Assembly: GCA_023101725.1 (NCBI GenBank)
Contig: JALJCO010007894.1
Location: 310,001-374,000, forward strand
DNA: 64,000 nt
Direction: 5' to 3'
From: Atherinomorus stipes
Lineage: Eukaryota > Chordata > Actinopteri > Atheriniformes > Atherinidae
In this document: positions 32,246 through 44,102 of the stretch, piece by piece
Position numbering within the stretch: position 1 is the first letter of the stretch
Layout of the letters: the number at the start of each line of letters is the position of its first letter
Notes under the pieces: model-generated
Told to the model about the DNA's origin: nothing
Seen by the model: the letters and a program-made list of their open reading frames with translations, nothing else
Database searches by the model: none
Made by a program: the position numbers and the translations under genes

Positions 32246-33977
32246 TATTCAAATCCGTAATTGAACCAATTATTCTGTATGACAGTGAGATATGGGGTCC
32301 TCTTGCAAACCAAGATTATGAAAAATGGGACAAACATCCCATAGACACACCGGACAGACTGCCGACCATCACGGTCGTCGCCAGAAAATGGGGTTGGGCT
32401 GATCAATCGGCTTCAGTCTCGCCGTCACGGTGAGAAAAGTGCCCAAGAACACATCGAACCGACTCCAGACTTCTGTGTACCTGCTGCGCATGTGCAAAAT
32501 ATAATGTTGCCACAACAGCAGGCAGCGCTGATCTATATTATGGCCCCAAAAAACAAAAACTGGACCATTTCTCAAGACGAAAACACGTAAAAGCTGCTGT
32601 TGTTAGCAGAAATGCTCTTCATCTGGTTTATTTACCTTCACTTCGGGTTTTCTTGTTTGCTGATTTGCCAGCAAAGTCAAGTCTCCTCCAATCTGATTGG
32701 TCAGCCCATTGCCGGCTGAACGACTGGCCGACGCCGATTAAACATGTTCAATCAACTGAAAAGAACGCCAACGGTATTGGCGACGGCTGCAGACGGCCGA
32801 CGACACAGAACACACCAAACTGTCTGATGGCAGACGGCCGAAAATCAGCCCGGTGTGTCTCTGCCTATAGAAACCCTGCACACAGATTTGCAAAAGCATC
32901 CTGAGTCCACAGGAACACACCCCCATAATGGATGCTGAGCTGAACTAGGACAGTTCCCCTTTTTTAATTAGAAATCAAAAAAGAGCCATCAAGTTTTATA
33001 AACACCCTAAAACAAACGACCCCAACTCTTACCACTATAAAGCTCTGCAATGCCAAGAGAGACCAGACAGCTGGTCCTGAGACTCAGCCCCTCCAACAGC
33101 AGACCTCTGGACAACCCTAACACGATCTGGACTAACCAAATTATAGAAAAAAAAGAATATTGTATTAACTATTGGACATCAACCACAAAAGCACAAAGCA
33201 AACTGCAGTGTTATAAACAGACTACACAGTAGCAGAATATCTGAGCGCTGTGACTGGTGAGAAACTGAGGAAAACACCGACCATGTACAGACTCAGTGAC
33301 CCCAGCTTGGCCATCGAGACGGGCGGACACAGGCAGACCTGGCTGCCCGGAGAGGACAGGTTGTGTCAGCTCTGTCCACATGGACAGGTAGAGACGGAGA
33401 TGCACTTCCTGTTACACTGTAACACATACCAACACGACAGAACCCAGTTCTTCTCAAAAATAAAACAAAGTAATTGACTTTGATTCTCTTCCTGATCAAA
33501 CCAAGATGCAACACATCCTGGAAGAAAACACAACCAGCAGCTTAGCAGCAGCTAAATATGTCAGATTATGTCACAACCTGAGACAAAACCAAAAACACCT
33601 GATAGGCCTACATCTGCTTCTCTTTTTTTTGTTATTTAATTCTTGTTCTTTTTCTTTCTTTTACACAATGTATGTACTGCTTAAGCTGTATGTGTATGTA
33701 TATGCTGAGATGTGCATGTATATATAATGTGTATATACAGTGTGTGTTTTCTGAGAAACACAGATACAGGTATATTGTTCATATTGTTAGCATGTTAAAA
33801 AACATTATAACAAGTCATATAAGTCAGATTTTTTTTCTTCCCTTTTTAAAAATTGCATTACCAAAACTGTAATGCGACTTTGTATTTGATTTTCTTCATT
33901 GTATTTACAAAAATTCTAAATACTTTGTCAATATTGTAAATATACATTCATGCCAATAAAGCTTATTAAATTGAAAA
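32246..33977 (+). pseudogene. Non-LTR retrotransposon (LINE) 3' remnant
   Basis: Pieces of a reverse-transcriptase protein's C-terminal part read along the plus strand. 32246-32344 encodes IEPIILYDSEIWGPLANQDY and KWDKHP, a conserved stretch downstream of the RT core. The frame continues after a nested insertion at 32864, with an ELGQFP motif, a frameshift, then KALQCQE near 33045. 33250-33420 ends in a CxxC...HxxxxC knuckle (CQLCPHGQVETEMHFLLHC). The 3' end AATAAAGCTTATTAAATTGA at 33954-33973 fits a LINE tail. Several stops and frameshifts make it dead; the RT core and endonuclease are absent. Clade not determined. Confidence 0.75.
32345..32863. mobile_element. hAT-like short element nested in the LINE
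   Basis: The insert begins ACACACCGGACAG and ends CCCGGTGTGTCTCTG, giving an 11-bp inverted repeat AGACACACCGG. It is flanked by CCCATAG (32338-32344) and CCTATAG (32864-32870), a 7-bp duplication with one mismatch, possibly 8 bp. The LINE reading frame continues across these points (KWDKHPIE then TLHT-like codons), which independently defines the insertion. Internally it has GACGGC/GCCGTC-type repeats but no transposase. The superfamily is inferred from duplication length and ends. Confidence 0.75.
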
Positions 33978-35879
33978 CTGATTTGAGTGGAGTGGCCGTC
34001 AGGTAAATATGGAGGAGGTGGTCATGTGTTCCAGCTGGGACCAGCTGGATCAGTCCATCCAGCACCTGCTAACAATAGCAGCATCTTTCATGTTACTGCA
34101 GCTATACCCAAAAAACATCCCCGTTGATATCAGGTACTAGTGAACTCTATTTTTTTTTTTCTATTTAATCAGTTACTTTCCAAACGATCACTAGCACACG
34201 TCTCTGAATGAGTTGAGTTGAACGGGTAACGGTAGCACTAGCAGGTCAAACAAAGATCCTGGAAGATCCTGTTGGATTGAAACATTGGAATAAATGCAGT
34301 TGGGAGTAAGTGTGCAGATTTTCCTTCACTTTCCATGTCCACTACAGTAGCCTTGCACCTGTTGATCTACAGTGATGAACAATAGCAGGTCACACCAAAT
34401 CCAAGATTTGTATGAATAGAAAAACAGAGAGGTTAACTCTTCATTGGAGGCAGAGATGCCTTCATCTTTCTTCACGGGGCTCACATCTCACCAACAGCAG
34501 CTTGTACATCTTTTATGATCTATAGACAAATCTCACGGACATTTCCGGTTTATTTCAACAGTTGATCAACTTCTGCAATGCTGGAGTAAGATCTGCGTTC
34601 ATCCACATTGAATAGTGATGTCTCAAAAATGCTAATATTCTCATTTATTTCTTATTTCTGATAATAGCAACCCCCGCGACCGTGAATAAGTGATACAGAA
34701 AATGACAGATGAATTATTTGTCCATGTACTGTAGACGCAGTGAGTGTAAAATACCCTGTAACCACGGTAACTGGAAGTCCTTAGCAGAAATTAGCAGACA
34801 TGGTGGCTCCAATAGTTCTGTCTGTGAAATTTGTCTATACCAACACAGGTGTACCAATCTGGGAAGAAGAATCCTCCCGCATCCTGAACTCAACACCAGT
34901 CCCATCTGCTTCCCTCATATGTCATTATAAACATAAGTTCTTCAAGATTCTCTGGACAGTAACGTCACATTTCCCAGCCCGACTGGGACACATCTCAGTG
35001 AGTGGACTCAGGCTGTTGTTCAGGTTCACATTGTGCATCAGACATGTCGCTCATTCGCTAATTATAGCCTGGGGTTTATCAGTGTTTGGGTAGCTCGGGT
35101 GAGTCAAGGGAAATCGAACAATGAAGACTAAAGATGGTCCTCCATTGGCCGACTAAAACTGAGTGCAGGTCTTTTTTATGTGACAAATATAACTCTTTCA
35201 CATTAGTATTTCTAAGACCTCACTAAGATACCAAATCATAATGAAACAACAGAATTTGAAATTCTTTTTTCCAAATCTTATTGCTTTTACAGTAGATATC
35301 GTTAAATAGTTAAATCTACCTTTTGGGCAGTGCATGGCTATGAGAAAGCATATAGACCTTTCTACTGTTGCATAAGTCTAATCCTCTATCACCTCAGTCA
35401 GCCTGAAGGAACAGATGTCTCTCCTACACACCATTTGGAGTGGGCCACATTTTTCCCCTAAATTGCTTAATTATTATTCATTTTAGGAAGGCTTCAGATG
35501 TTTGCTCAGCTTCAGTTCTCTCAAACTACCTCCGCACCAGTAAGTCTGCTTCACACAGTTTGACAAAGCCTGAGGACTTTCTGTGTCTGCTGTCTGTGGC
35601 AGAACTTTCTCCTTTGAACTTACCCAGCGAGTCACACAGGGAATCCATTGTGTACGCTGAATTAATGAGCAAACTTCTACTTTACAGCTACACAGAGGTT
35701 TGACATCATGGAGGTGAACTGCCTTTGAGTCATAAGACTGATGCATTTATTAACAGAGGACTTTGATTATCCCTCAAAAAATTTAGTGCTATTTTTAAAC
35801 TGACTTGCAAAATTATGTGATTAGAAATATTAAAACCACCAGAACAAACTGACCACAGATCCAGCCATCCTGCCTTTAT
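33978..35879. other. Non-coding stretch, no gene seen
   Basis: No family recognised. Short frames near 34709-35093 and 35440-35746 on both strands lack known motifs and splice context. May contain an old 5' part of the LINE that begins to be recognisable after 35880. Confidence 0.45.
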
Positions 35880-36790
35880 GTACATCAATGTTCATGTTAC
35901 ATATTGGAGTTTGGATCATTGTCCAGTTGTTGGGGACGTTTCTCTTCATTTGATGAGGCCATTTTATACATTTGACTACCAAATTCTAATGTCTAGGCAA
36001 ACTAAATGTAATTTATCAAAGCAAGCAACCATTTCCTGGATGAAATCTTACTTGTCAAACTGAACTCGTTGCGTAACAGTCAGTGGTATCAAATCTACTT
36101 TGGTAGACTGCCAACTTGGAGTTCCTCAGGGCTCCATACTTGGACCCATATTATTCACATTACAACTTCCTGAACATCTGCCAACACATGAACACCCAGC
36201 TTTGAGCAGATGATGCCGTCATTTTTACGCAGGCAAAGCATGATGTGGAAATTTCAGATAAACTGATGCTGGCAATGACCTACATTGATGAGTGGCTTAG
36301 CAAGACATGCCTTTTATCAACTTAAAATAAAGCATGCAGGATCTTTGTAAAAATGCCAAGTACAAGCTGAAATTTATTTTTGAACAGGGAACTACAGATT
36401 TTAGATAAATTCAAACATCTTGATGTTACTTTGGACTCAACATTATCGTGTTAAAAAATGAGTAAAGTTGTTAGTTTTAATCACTGTCATTTTAGACAAA
36501 TTACTACCAAAGATGCTGCTAAAATGTTTCTTTATTGTATGATTTTTTTTTTTCACATATTGAATATTGTGTTACAAACTGGTCACTGACAAACATGGCG
36601 ACTTTTAAAGGAAGAATTTTTAAAAAAAAAACGTAAATATTTGATAGAAAACAGTTTCTCACATCATTGCTAAATACTAAAATACAATAATAGATAGATT
36701 CAGATTTTTTTCCCCCATGAATTATCCACCTATTGCACCTATTACTGTATATGAGCAATTTCAAACAGGCTACATGTGTGAAATGTCTTT
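35880..36790 (+). pseudogene. L2/CR1-like LINE reverse-transcriptase remnant
   Basis: Reverse-transcriptase motifs appear in order in shifting plus-strand frames. First DYQILMSR and ISWMKSYLSN (35965-36060), then the RT block GVPQGSILGPILF (about 36117-36155), then ADDAVIF (36208-36230) where the upstream residue of the catalytic Y/FADD box is replaced by a stop. Next come KHLDVTLDSTL (36410-36440) and HIEYCVTNWSL (36555-36590). This order matches vertebrate L2/Rex/CR1-group LINEs. Frameshifts, stops and loss of both ends make it inactive. Confidence 0.75.
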
Positions 36791-37111
36791 GTGACAGTCT
36801 CATGTCATGTTATTTTTGTTTATCATGTCATATTTTACTAGGTTTAATCCATTTAAAAGAAGCGGATTTAGTTTCGTTATTGAATACAAATTAAACCAGG
36901 AGTTAGATCAATTTAACCAGTACAGCGTTCATGTGTGAATGGACCCCAGACTAGTTTGTATTGAAAAATTGGGCCTCAGCATAAAAAAGGTTGAGAACAT
37001 CTTGCATAGCGCATATATGATCCATTACCAGACTCACATGCTGGAGTGGAGAAGAAGATCTGGATCATATAGTGCTCACCCCATACTGGCCAAAACCATT
37101 TAAACCGGAAC
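36791..37111. other. Non-coding stretch, no gene seen
   Basis: Nothing recognised between the LINE remnant and the Tc1 remnant. It may include decayed flank of either. Confidence 0.5.
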
Positions 37112-37792
37112 AGGCTGCACATCCGTGATGAGAATCTCCCGTTCCACCACATCCCAACGCTTCCCTGTTGGATTGAGATCTGGTCACTGTGGAGGCCGTT
37201 GGAGTGCAGTGAACTCATCGTCATGTTGGAGATGATCTGAGCTTTGTGACATGGTGCATTATCCTGCTGGAAATAGCATCAGAAGATGCTCTACTGTGGT
37301 CATGAAGGGATGGACATGGTCAGCAATGATACCCAAGTAGGCTGTGGTGGTTAAACCATGCCCCCGTTTCCTGTTCTTAGCTGACAGGAGTAGCACCCGG
37401 TGAGGTCTTCTGCTGCTGGAGCCGATCTGCTTCAAGACTGGACGTGTTGTGTGTTCAGAGATGCTATTCTGCATATCTTGGTTGGAACCAGTGCTGATCT
37501 GACTTCCTGTTGTCTTTCCATCATCTCCAACCAGTCTGCCCATTCTCCTCAAACCAGATATTCTGGTCCAGACAACTGCTGCTCACTGGATGTTTTCTCT
37601 TCTTCAGACCATTCTCTGGAAACCCTAGAGATGGTTGTGTGTGAAAATCCCAGTAAACACTCATTCTGATGCTCAGTTTGAACTTTATGAAGTCGTCGTG
37701 ACCGTGTCAACATGAATAACTTCAGTGAGTTGCTGCCATGCGATTGGCTGATTGACTGGTCACATTAACAAGCATTTAAACAGGTGGAACTA
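37112..37792 (-). pseudogene. Tc1-like transposase remnant (DNA-binding half)
   Basis: The minus strand encodes a decayed Tc1-family transposase. Recognisable residues are RRMGRLV, ISEHTTRPVLKQIG and SSRRPHRVLLLSAKNRKRG (37370-37552), the bipartite helix-turn-helix and the start of the catalytic region. 37112-37340 carries part of the catalytic domain. The flank 37660-37792 includes TTGCTGCCATGCGATTGGCT typical of this family's 5' untranslated part. Large internal deletions, lost ends and stops make it non-functional. Same family as 656-1236 and 8797-9143. Confidence 0.8.
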
Positions 37793-39555
37793 CAAACATA
37801 GCCATCGAATGTATAGAAAAATTGTAAAAGATTAATGAAATAATTTGTTTTTAATATGAGAACATTTGGATGATATTTGCACTGTTTGATATTGTTCTTT
37901 AAAAAATTACCTCAATATTTCATTCACACTACATTTTCTTCTGTAAGATCTAAATATAAATGTATGTTTTTGCCTGCAGTGAATCATCATTATACGTGCG
38001 TTTGAAAGATATCTCATCTCTGTGTCATGTCTTTGCTTCGGGCTGGCTGTGCATCAGCATGGAGAAACAAAACAAAAATGCTCCCCCCACACAGCAAAGA
38101 AAATCTGAAACACATGGAACATTTGCAGCATTTTTAATCATGTTGTAGACCTTTAAGAAACCCACACAGCACAACACGTTACAGCTACACTATAAACAGC
38201 CCCAGTCCTCGTCTCCCCTGTTAGAGGGGCTGCTCGGCTGAGGCAGCAGCCAAGATGAAGGGCCATCAGGGGAATTCATCCATCCATCTACCCAGCCGCA
38301 TTAGGGGGAGTCTGTTTTTCGCCAACAGCCTCCGAGGCAGGAGCAGAGGTTTTCTCATCTAAATATTAATAATGCCTTGCTGGTTCACCCACATATACAA
38401 AGAAATAAGAGGGGACAAGTGTGGTAGGGGAGAAACTAATTAAAAAGCTGGCTAATAACCCCGGTAGTCTGTTATCATTCTAATGTGACAGCCGTGACAA
38501 GTCCGAGCTTGTCCATGAAGGAGGGATAAAAGCATGAGTGTGCTGTCAGAGGCTGAATGGAGCCAAAGGTAAGAGCAATCTTGCATTTACAAACACTTAC
38601 ACTGAGCATGGCGTCATATGACGAGGCTCTGATTAGCTAGGAAGCAGGATATAAAAAAGCTCCAGTCCCTTAAACCAGATAATGACTTTTCCCGTTTGTG
38701 AGCAACATTATGCTAATATGATATGCATGTATCTGCCATTTATTTGGAGTGTTTGTTTTTGTACTTGACAGGCTATATGTGTGTGTGTTTGTGTTGCTTC
38801 TGTTGCGTGCACACTGCATGCCCAGTTTCACTCTTGTTTTTGGGCCATCGATAATTCCTCCATTTACTAACTGGAAAATAGCTAATTAAAGCCCACTTCA
38901 GCTAACAGGCTGTCAGGGACGACGCTAATGTCGCAGTGTGCTAATGCCTGCTTGCCATTTCCGCTCCCCTACACCATTATCAGAGGCCGTTACCCACCTC
39001 CTCATGCTGCACATGGTTCAAACATGGTTTTTCTACACTGTATTTAGAGCAAAAACATCCTGGTAGCTGTGTAGTTTCAGAACATCACCTACTAAGTCAC
39101 AATAATAATCAACTGACTGAGTGTTTAGGGTAGTTATTTCATTATTTGTGTTAAGAATTTATCATAATACAACAAATCAAGGCTGCTGGAAGCCATCTGG
39201 GGCCCTAAGCAAGACTAAGCCCCCCTCACAAAGCAGGAACCCAGTGTGAAATTGATAAATTGATGTCACTGTTGTTATCCTCATTTTCGGGACAAAAAAA
39301 AAATCACGTTAAACCCATATTTTTTAAAAAAGAAAGAAAGAAGAAACTAACATAATAAAGCATAATTATACATTCTCTGATGTCCAGTTTCTTATAAAAA
39401 GATAAATAGTAAAATGAGTTCACAGGTCATTACAGGTCTGTGAAGAGAATACAGCCTGTTTATCCTCAGCAGTATTGGCATCTCTACTTTCCACTATCTT
39501 TTTTTATGCAATGAAAACTTGAATTGTAAAATTTGTTTCATAGTTTTGTTTCAAA
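37793..39555. other. Non-coding stretch; candidate conserved non-coding DNA
   Basis: No gene seen. 38190-38700 and 38860-39010 have a balanced base composition and motif-rich look (CTAAATATTAATAATGCC, AGCTAATTAAAGCCC) often found in teleost conserved non-coding elements. Conservation was not testable here. Confidence 0.35.
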
Positions 39556-40845
39556 TAGGGATGTGCAATATTATGGGCCGATATCTGCATTAAATGTGAT
39601 ACAGGAAAATATTGGTATAGTTTTTTTTTCAGACCGATTTTTTTTACTAACAAAATCTTATTGTTCTGTTACGAAATCTCATGAGATCTTGCTCCATGAG
39701 CACCAGTCCAAAATGTAGACAAGTCCCTGTTATTGTGGAAGAACTTCATTTCCCAGCATTCCTTTCAGAGTCATGTGACTACGGTGCAGCTGCTGCTGCT
39801 ACAGACTGACTTGCTTTGAAGCTGATTATAATATGTCTGGTTTTAAGTTGTTGGTTAAGTTACCAAGTTGTCAGAAACATTAGAATCAGCCACATGGCTG
39901 AGTTAAAGGATAACTTTCTTTTTTTCAACCTGGACCTTATTTCTAGGAGTTTATATGTGCATTTACTCACCGAAAAAAAAAAGTAAAATTTCTGCATCAC
40001 TTTGAGTCCTTCGGAAGATATTACGTTGACTCGCCCTTCGGTGTACGTCCAGTAAAATGGGTGAGACGGGGCAGCCACTATAGAAGACATTACCTGCAGC
40101 AAAACTCCTTAATTTTCGCCAATACTTTAAAGGCATATGCCACCTCAGGGTGAAATTGAGCCTCCCCCCACGTTTCCCTGAGTTGGACAAGTGGGCAGAA
40201 GCGTTTTCTAGCCGACCCAGTCATTCTCTTAATCTGGCAGCACTGACTTTAGCTTAGCTTAGCATAGTTGCTGTAATTGGGTGGTTCCAACTTGCACCAC
40301 TTGGCGAAAGTGAACTAATTAACTCGAGATTTTTTCCAATTACGTTTCATGACCCGCACATTCTGATCGAGTACAAACAAGAAGCTGATTTCACATCAAA
40401 GGACTGACAGGCGGCATTCACTAGGGGAACTATGTGCTGTGGAGACACAGGTAAATCACAGGCGAAGCTAAATCTGGAATCAGGGGACAATAGTAGTCGT
40501 TTATTCGTTCGTTCTACTTTCAGTATTGACAAAAATCAAGGAGTTTTGCTGCAGATAATGACTTATATAGTGGCTGCACACTATATAATATCTTCCGAAG
40601 GAGTCAAAGTGATGTAACAACTTTACTGGTAAGTAAATGCACGTATATACTCTTAGAAATAAGGTCCAGGTTGAAAAAAAGAAACTTATCCTTTAAGGTA
40701 TTTTTGGGATCTTTGCTCTCGGAGCAGAATATAGTTGTATTTTTCAAAATATGAGAGATACAACCTCACATAGATCGGTATGGGTTGAAATAGCAAATTA
40801 AAAGTTGGACAATGTCAGTAAAAAAGCCAATATCAAATATCTCTA
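39556..40845 (+). mobile_element. hAT-like element containing a nested TTAA element
   Basis: It starts TAGGGATGTGCAATATTATG and ends in a decayed CATCCCTA terminus (ATATCTCTA). The flanks GTTTCAAA (39548-39555) and GTTTTAAA (40846-40853) agree at 7 of 8 positions, an hAT-type 8-bp duplication. The body matches 26440-26925 and, in reverse, 61331-61489. The interior is split at 39903-40696 by a separate element. There is no hAT transposase, so it is non-autonomous. Confidence 0.8.
39903..40696. mobile_element. TTAA-flanked element with long inverted repeats (AGGATAA ends)
   Basis: TTAA at 39903-39906 and at 40693-40696 flank a 786-bp element. Both ends begin AGGATAA and share TTTCTTTTTTTCAACCTGG, GACCTTATTTCTA and, farther in, TCACTTTGA-TCCTTCGGAA and CTGCAGCAAAACTCCTT. 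The inverted repeats extend about 180-200 bp with indels. The host hAT element reads through this point without interruption at 26745-26764, so the empty site is known. TTAA duplication with a purine-purine start suggests Kolobok; piggyBac is an alternative. No transposase gene. Confidence 0.88.
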
Positions 40846-41120
40846 GTTTTAAACAGAATAGCATGCTTCTAGAATAAATATGCTAGTGTTAGTTTCTTTT
40901 TATTGCACATCTTTTAACATTTCTTAGATGTATAAAGATGTATATGGTCCAGCGTGGGTCTCCAAGAAGTTCTCACTGAGGGCCAAATATGTCCATGCTG
41001 CAATTCAAGGGCCAACTTGTCTTTTGGAGGTGTTAAAATGAACGCGAGGGATGTGCTGAAATAGGCACAGTAACATGGTATCCTGTAATAATATAATAAC
41101 TAAATGTAATAGATTTAACT

Positions 41121-41300
41121 ACACAGTGGTGCGGTGGTTTGCACTGTGGCCCCACAGCAAGAAGACCACAGGTTTGAGCCTCGGCTGGGGAGGGAGATTG
41201 ATCAGCAGCCTTTCTGTGTGGAGTTTGCAGTTCTCCCCGTGTATGAGTGGGTTCTCTCCGGGTACTCTGGTTTCCTCCCACCATCATGTAGGCTAGGGAA
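41121..41300 (+). repeat. tRNA-derived SINE, 5' part
   Basis: GTGGTGCGGTGG resembles a pol III A box and GGTTTGAGCCTCGG a B box. These are followed by the conserved body GTGTGGAGTTTGCAG, TCTCCCCGTGTATGAGTGGG, TTCTCTCCGGGTACTCTGG and TTTCCTCCCACC. The same body occurs at 53174-53480, which is longer. This copy ends early. Confidence 0.75.
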
Positions 41301-41489
41301 ACATGTCTATCACTATCACAGTACAATCTTAGTTTTTCCAAACCAGTGATCAGATTACAGATTTGTCAAAAGGGCTGTGTGTTGTTGTTTCATTATTTTA
41401 TTATATGTAGATATGATGAAGTATTTTTTTATTTTTAGTCGTTTTTGTTGTAAATATATATTTTTAACTGTATTCTGGCCTCAAATTTG

Positions 41490-41680
41490 TAATAAAACTG
41501 TCTGTAATACATTAAAGCAACTTTAAAATAGCGATTTTCATATTTTATTTACTAAAAAAAATACATTTGCGCGTTTCTTTGGCTGCTGATTTTTCTCCCC
41601 ATGAAATTGTGGGTAATATAATACTACTCGTTTTCAAGTGTGCCCCTGGAATAATCTCTGTTTCGAGGGCCTGCAGCCCT
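41490..41680 (-). repeat. Dispersed repeat carrying the empty TTAA site
   Basis: Reverse-orientation sister of 7085-7723. On the minus strand it reads ...AAAATCGCTATTTTAAAGTTG then CTTTAATGTATTACAGACAG without interruption. The TTAA at 41512-41515 is the unoccupied form of the target used by the element at 7286-7701. Confidence 0.8.
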
Positions 41681-43543
41681 TCCACCAAAGGTAATCTAAA
41701 GTTTTGTGTGAAAGCTTCTGTGAAATCTTTATTAAACTTTTACCTCACATTCATTAAAACAATCTTAGAAAGCAACCTTCTCTTAAATCCCTTTATGTTC
41801 CTAGAAAATAATCTCCACAACAACCTCTAATCTTCCCTTATGTTCCTTGTTGTTTTACACATATAGTGCCAATTTTTTTTCCTGATAGAGAAGATTATCT
41901 CTTTCTCCATCACACATATCACATTTGTTATAATGATACCACCACTTTACGTGAGAAATGAAGGTGAAAATTTGTAATATATAGACAACACTGCATAGCT
42001 GTGAATGTTTTCTGGTTAAACATATGGCATCTGGCTAATTTCCTTTGGAGGATTTTCAGCGGCATCCTCATGCAATCAGCCTGGATTCCAGCAAACAGAA
42101 AATCCTCATTAAAATAAATCCTGCTCGAACATACATGAATGCAACTGCTGAGAGAATACATAAACTGTTTGTAAAGTCAGGTATTGTTTTCTGGCATTTC
42201 CCAGTTATCACAGCTTGGGCCCCAGAGGCTGTGAGAGGAAATGCACAGAACCTGCGCTGCTTTAGTTAATTAAAGCTGTCAATCACAAATCAGACTCTTT
42301 TTTTTTGTTTTCCTGTTATTTATCTCTCTCTGGATCCATTTGTGTCACTTTGATCAAAGCTGTGATAAAAAGAGAAGCCCACTTCTTCAAGTAAACAAGA
42401 GATTTTCTTCATGTCTATTTAATGTGAGGATCTTAAATGCAAACTTTTGGAGTTGTTGTTTTCCTCTGCGTTATTGTTTCTTCATCTTTTATTCATCTGT
42501 TCTCTCTCAGTAGATTCAGCCACTAACAAAAAACATTTGATTCATTACATCGTACTTGTAGCACAAAGGAAAATTGTCTTCTTTAATTCTCTAAAGAACA
42601 TAGAAAAAGAAAAGTTTGTTAAAAATCCAATATTTATGAAATGAAACAATGCAATCTTCTTCTGCTCAGAATTACTCGCCACACTTTTCCGCTCCAGTTC
42701 ACTTTTTTTTTTACTTTAAATTGGGGTCCATTTGCATATGGATGTTTCTCTTCACCTTTCTCCCCTTTTTCATTGCAAGTTGTCTTTTAGTATGCACTGT
42801 GGCAAAAGGTGCAAAGGCAGGAACAGACCAAAGTGTTTAGTATTTAGACCAAAGCAAGACAGAGAGCAAATATTGAAAAGAAAGAGGACATCTAGTAGAA
42901 GGAAAGGGCATGTAGTTGTGCTGCGAAACACATTAACGTGCACATATCAAAGAATGAATGGAAAATAAATGTAGATATTTTACTTGATCAGATATTTAGA
43001 TGGATTTAATTATATTCAGATTAGATTTGGGGAGTTTTGCAGATCTTTTATATGGATTTTTGGGATAGTTGGGACTCGTATGAACGTACTTTAAGACTAA
43101 TTTGCTTTGATTTTTCATTTTGACATGATGGTTTACAGTTTATAGTTGATATGTGGATTTCTTGCTTCTCTGTGTCGGCATCAATCAGGGAGGATGGTTT
43201 AGAGAAGTTTAACTTTCCATACAGGCTCTCACCAGTCATTCAAACTGTGTGATGGATCACTTTTGATCCTGTGACATTGCAGCACGTCTTCCATTCAGCC
43301 CTAATGTGGCTCGATGGTGTGATTCCTGCCTCACAGCTGATCAGTGCTGATGCAGAGAAAGTTCTTTTCCATCAATATCCATTTTCCATACCTGCTTTGG
43401 CCAGTGCAGAGTGACGGGGAACTGGAGCCAAAAAGCAGCTGCCGTTGGTTTGGAGGTGGGTAAATTGATGAATAAAAAGAAATGTATCAGGCTATCTCTG
43501 GGCAACGTGGAGATGTTTTATATATTTATAGTTTATTTGCTAT
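41681..43543. other. Non-coding stretch, no gene seen
   Basis: No repeat or gene recognised. Frames over 42045-42269, 42447-42644 and 42732-42968 are short and lack motifs. Composition is ordinary. Confidence 0.5.
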
Positions 43544-43632
43544 TAATTTAATTTAATTTAATCTAATTTAATTTAATTTAATTTAATTTAATTTAATTTA
43601 ATTTAATTTAATTTAATTTAATTTAATTTAAT
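43544..43632. repeat. (TTTAA)n pentanucleotide microsatellite
   Basis: About 17 near-perfect units of ATTTA/TTTAA with one C substitution near 43563. It lies about 65 bp left of the (GGAT)n array, making a compound satellite region. Confidence 0.95.
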
Positions 43633-43697
43633 ATTTGTGCACAAATGGTTTTGGTTGGTTGGTTTTTAGTCATGTGATCCCCAAGCAGATCAAGCAG

Positions 43698-43876
43698 GTG
43701 TATGGATGGATGGATGGATGGATGGATGGATGGATGGATAGATGGATGGATGGACGAATGGATGGATGGACGAATGGATGAACGGATGGACGGATGGATG
43801 GATCGATGGGTGGATGGATGGATGGATGGATGGATGGATGGACGAATGGAAGGATGGATGGACGAATGGATGAACA

Positions 43877-43909
<33 letters not shown>

Positions 43910-43997
43910 ATGGATGGATGGATGGATGGATGGATGGATGGACGAATGGAAGGATGGATGGACGAATGGATGGATGGATGGATGGACAGACGGATGG

Positions 43998-44032
<35 letters not shown>

Positions 44033-44102
44033 AATGGATGGATGGATGGATGGATAGATGGATGGATGGACAGATGGACAGACGGGTGGACGGACGGACA
44101 TC
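43698..44102. repeat. (GGAT)n tetranucleotide satellite with variant units
   Basis: Roughly 100 units of TGGA, with interspersed CGGA, CGAA, CAGA and TGAA variants arranged in a higher-order pattern (for example GACGAATGGA recurs at 43752, 43767, 43841, 43860, 43941 and 43960). Frames through it give DGWM-type repeats on plus and HPSI-type on minus, which are not genes. Such arrays often follow SINE tails in fish. Confidence 0.95.
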
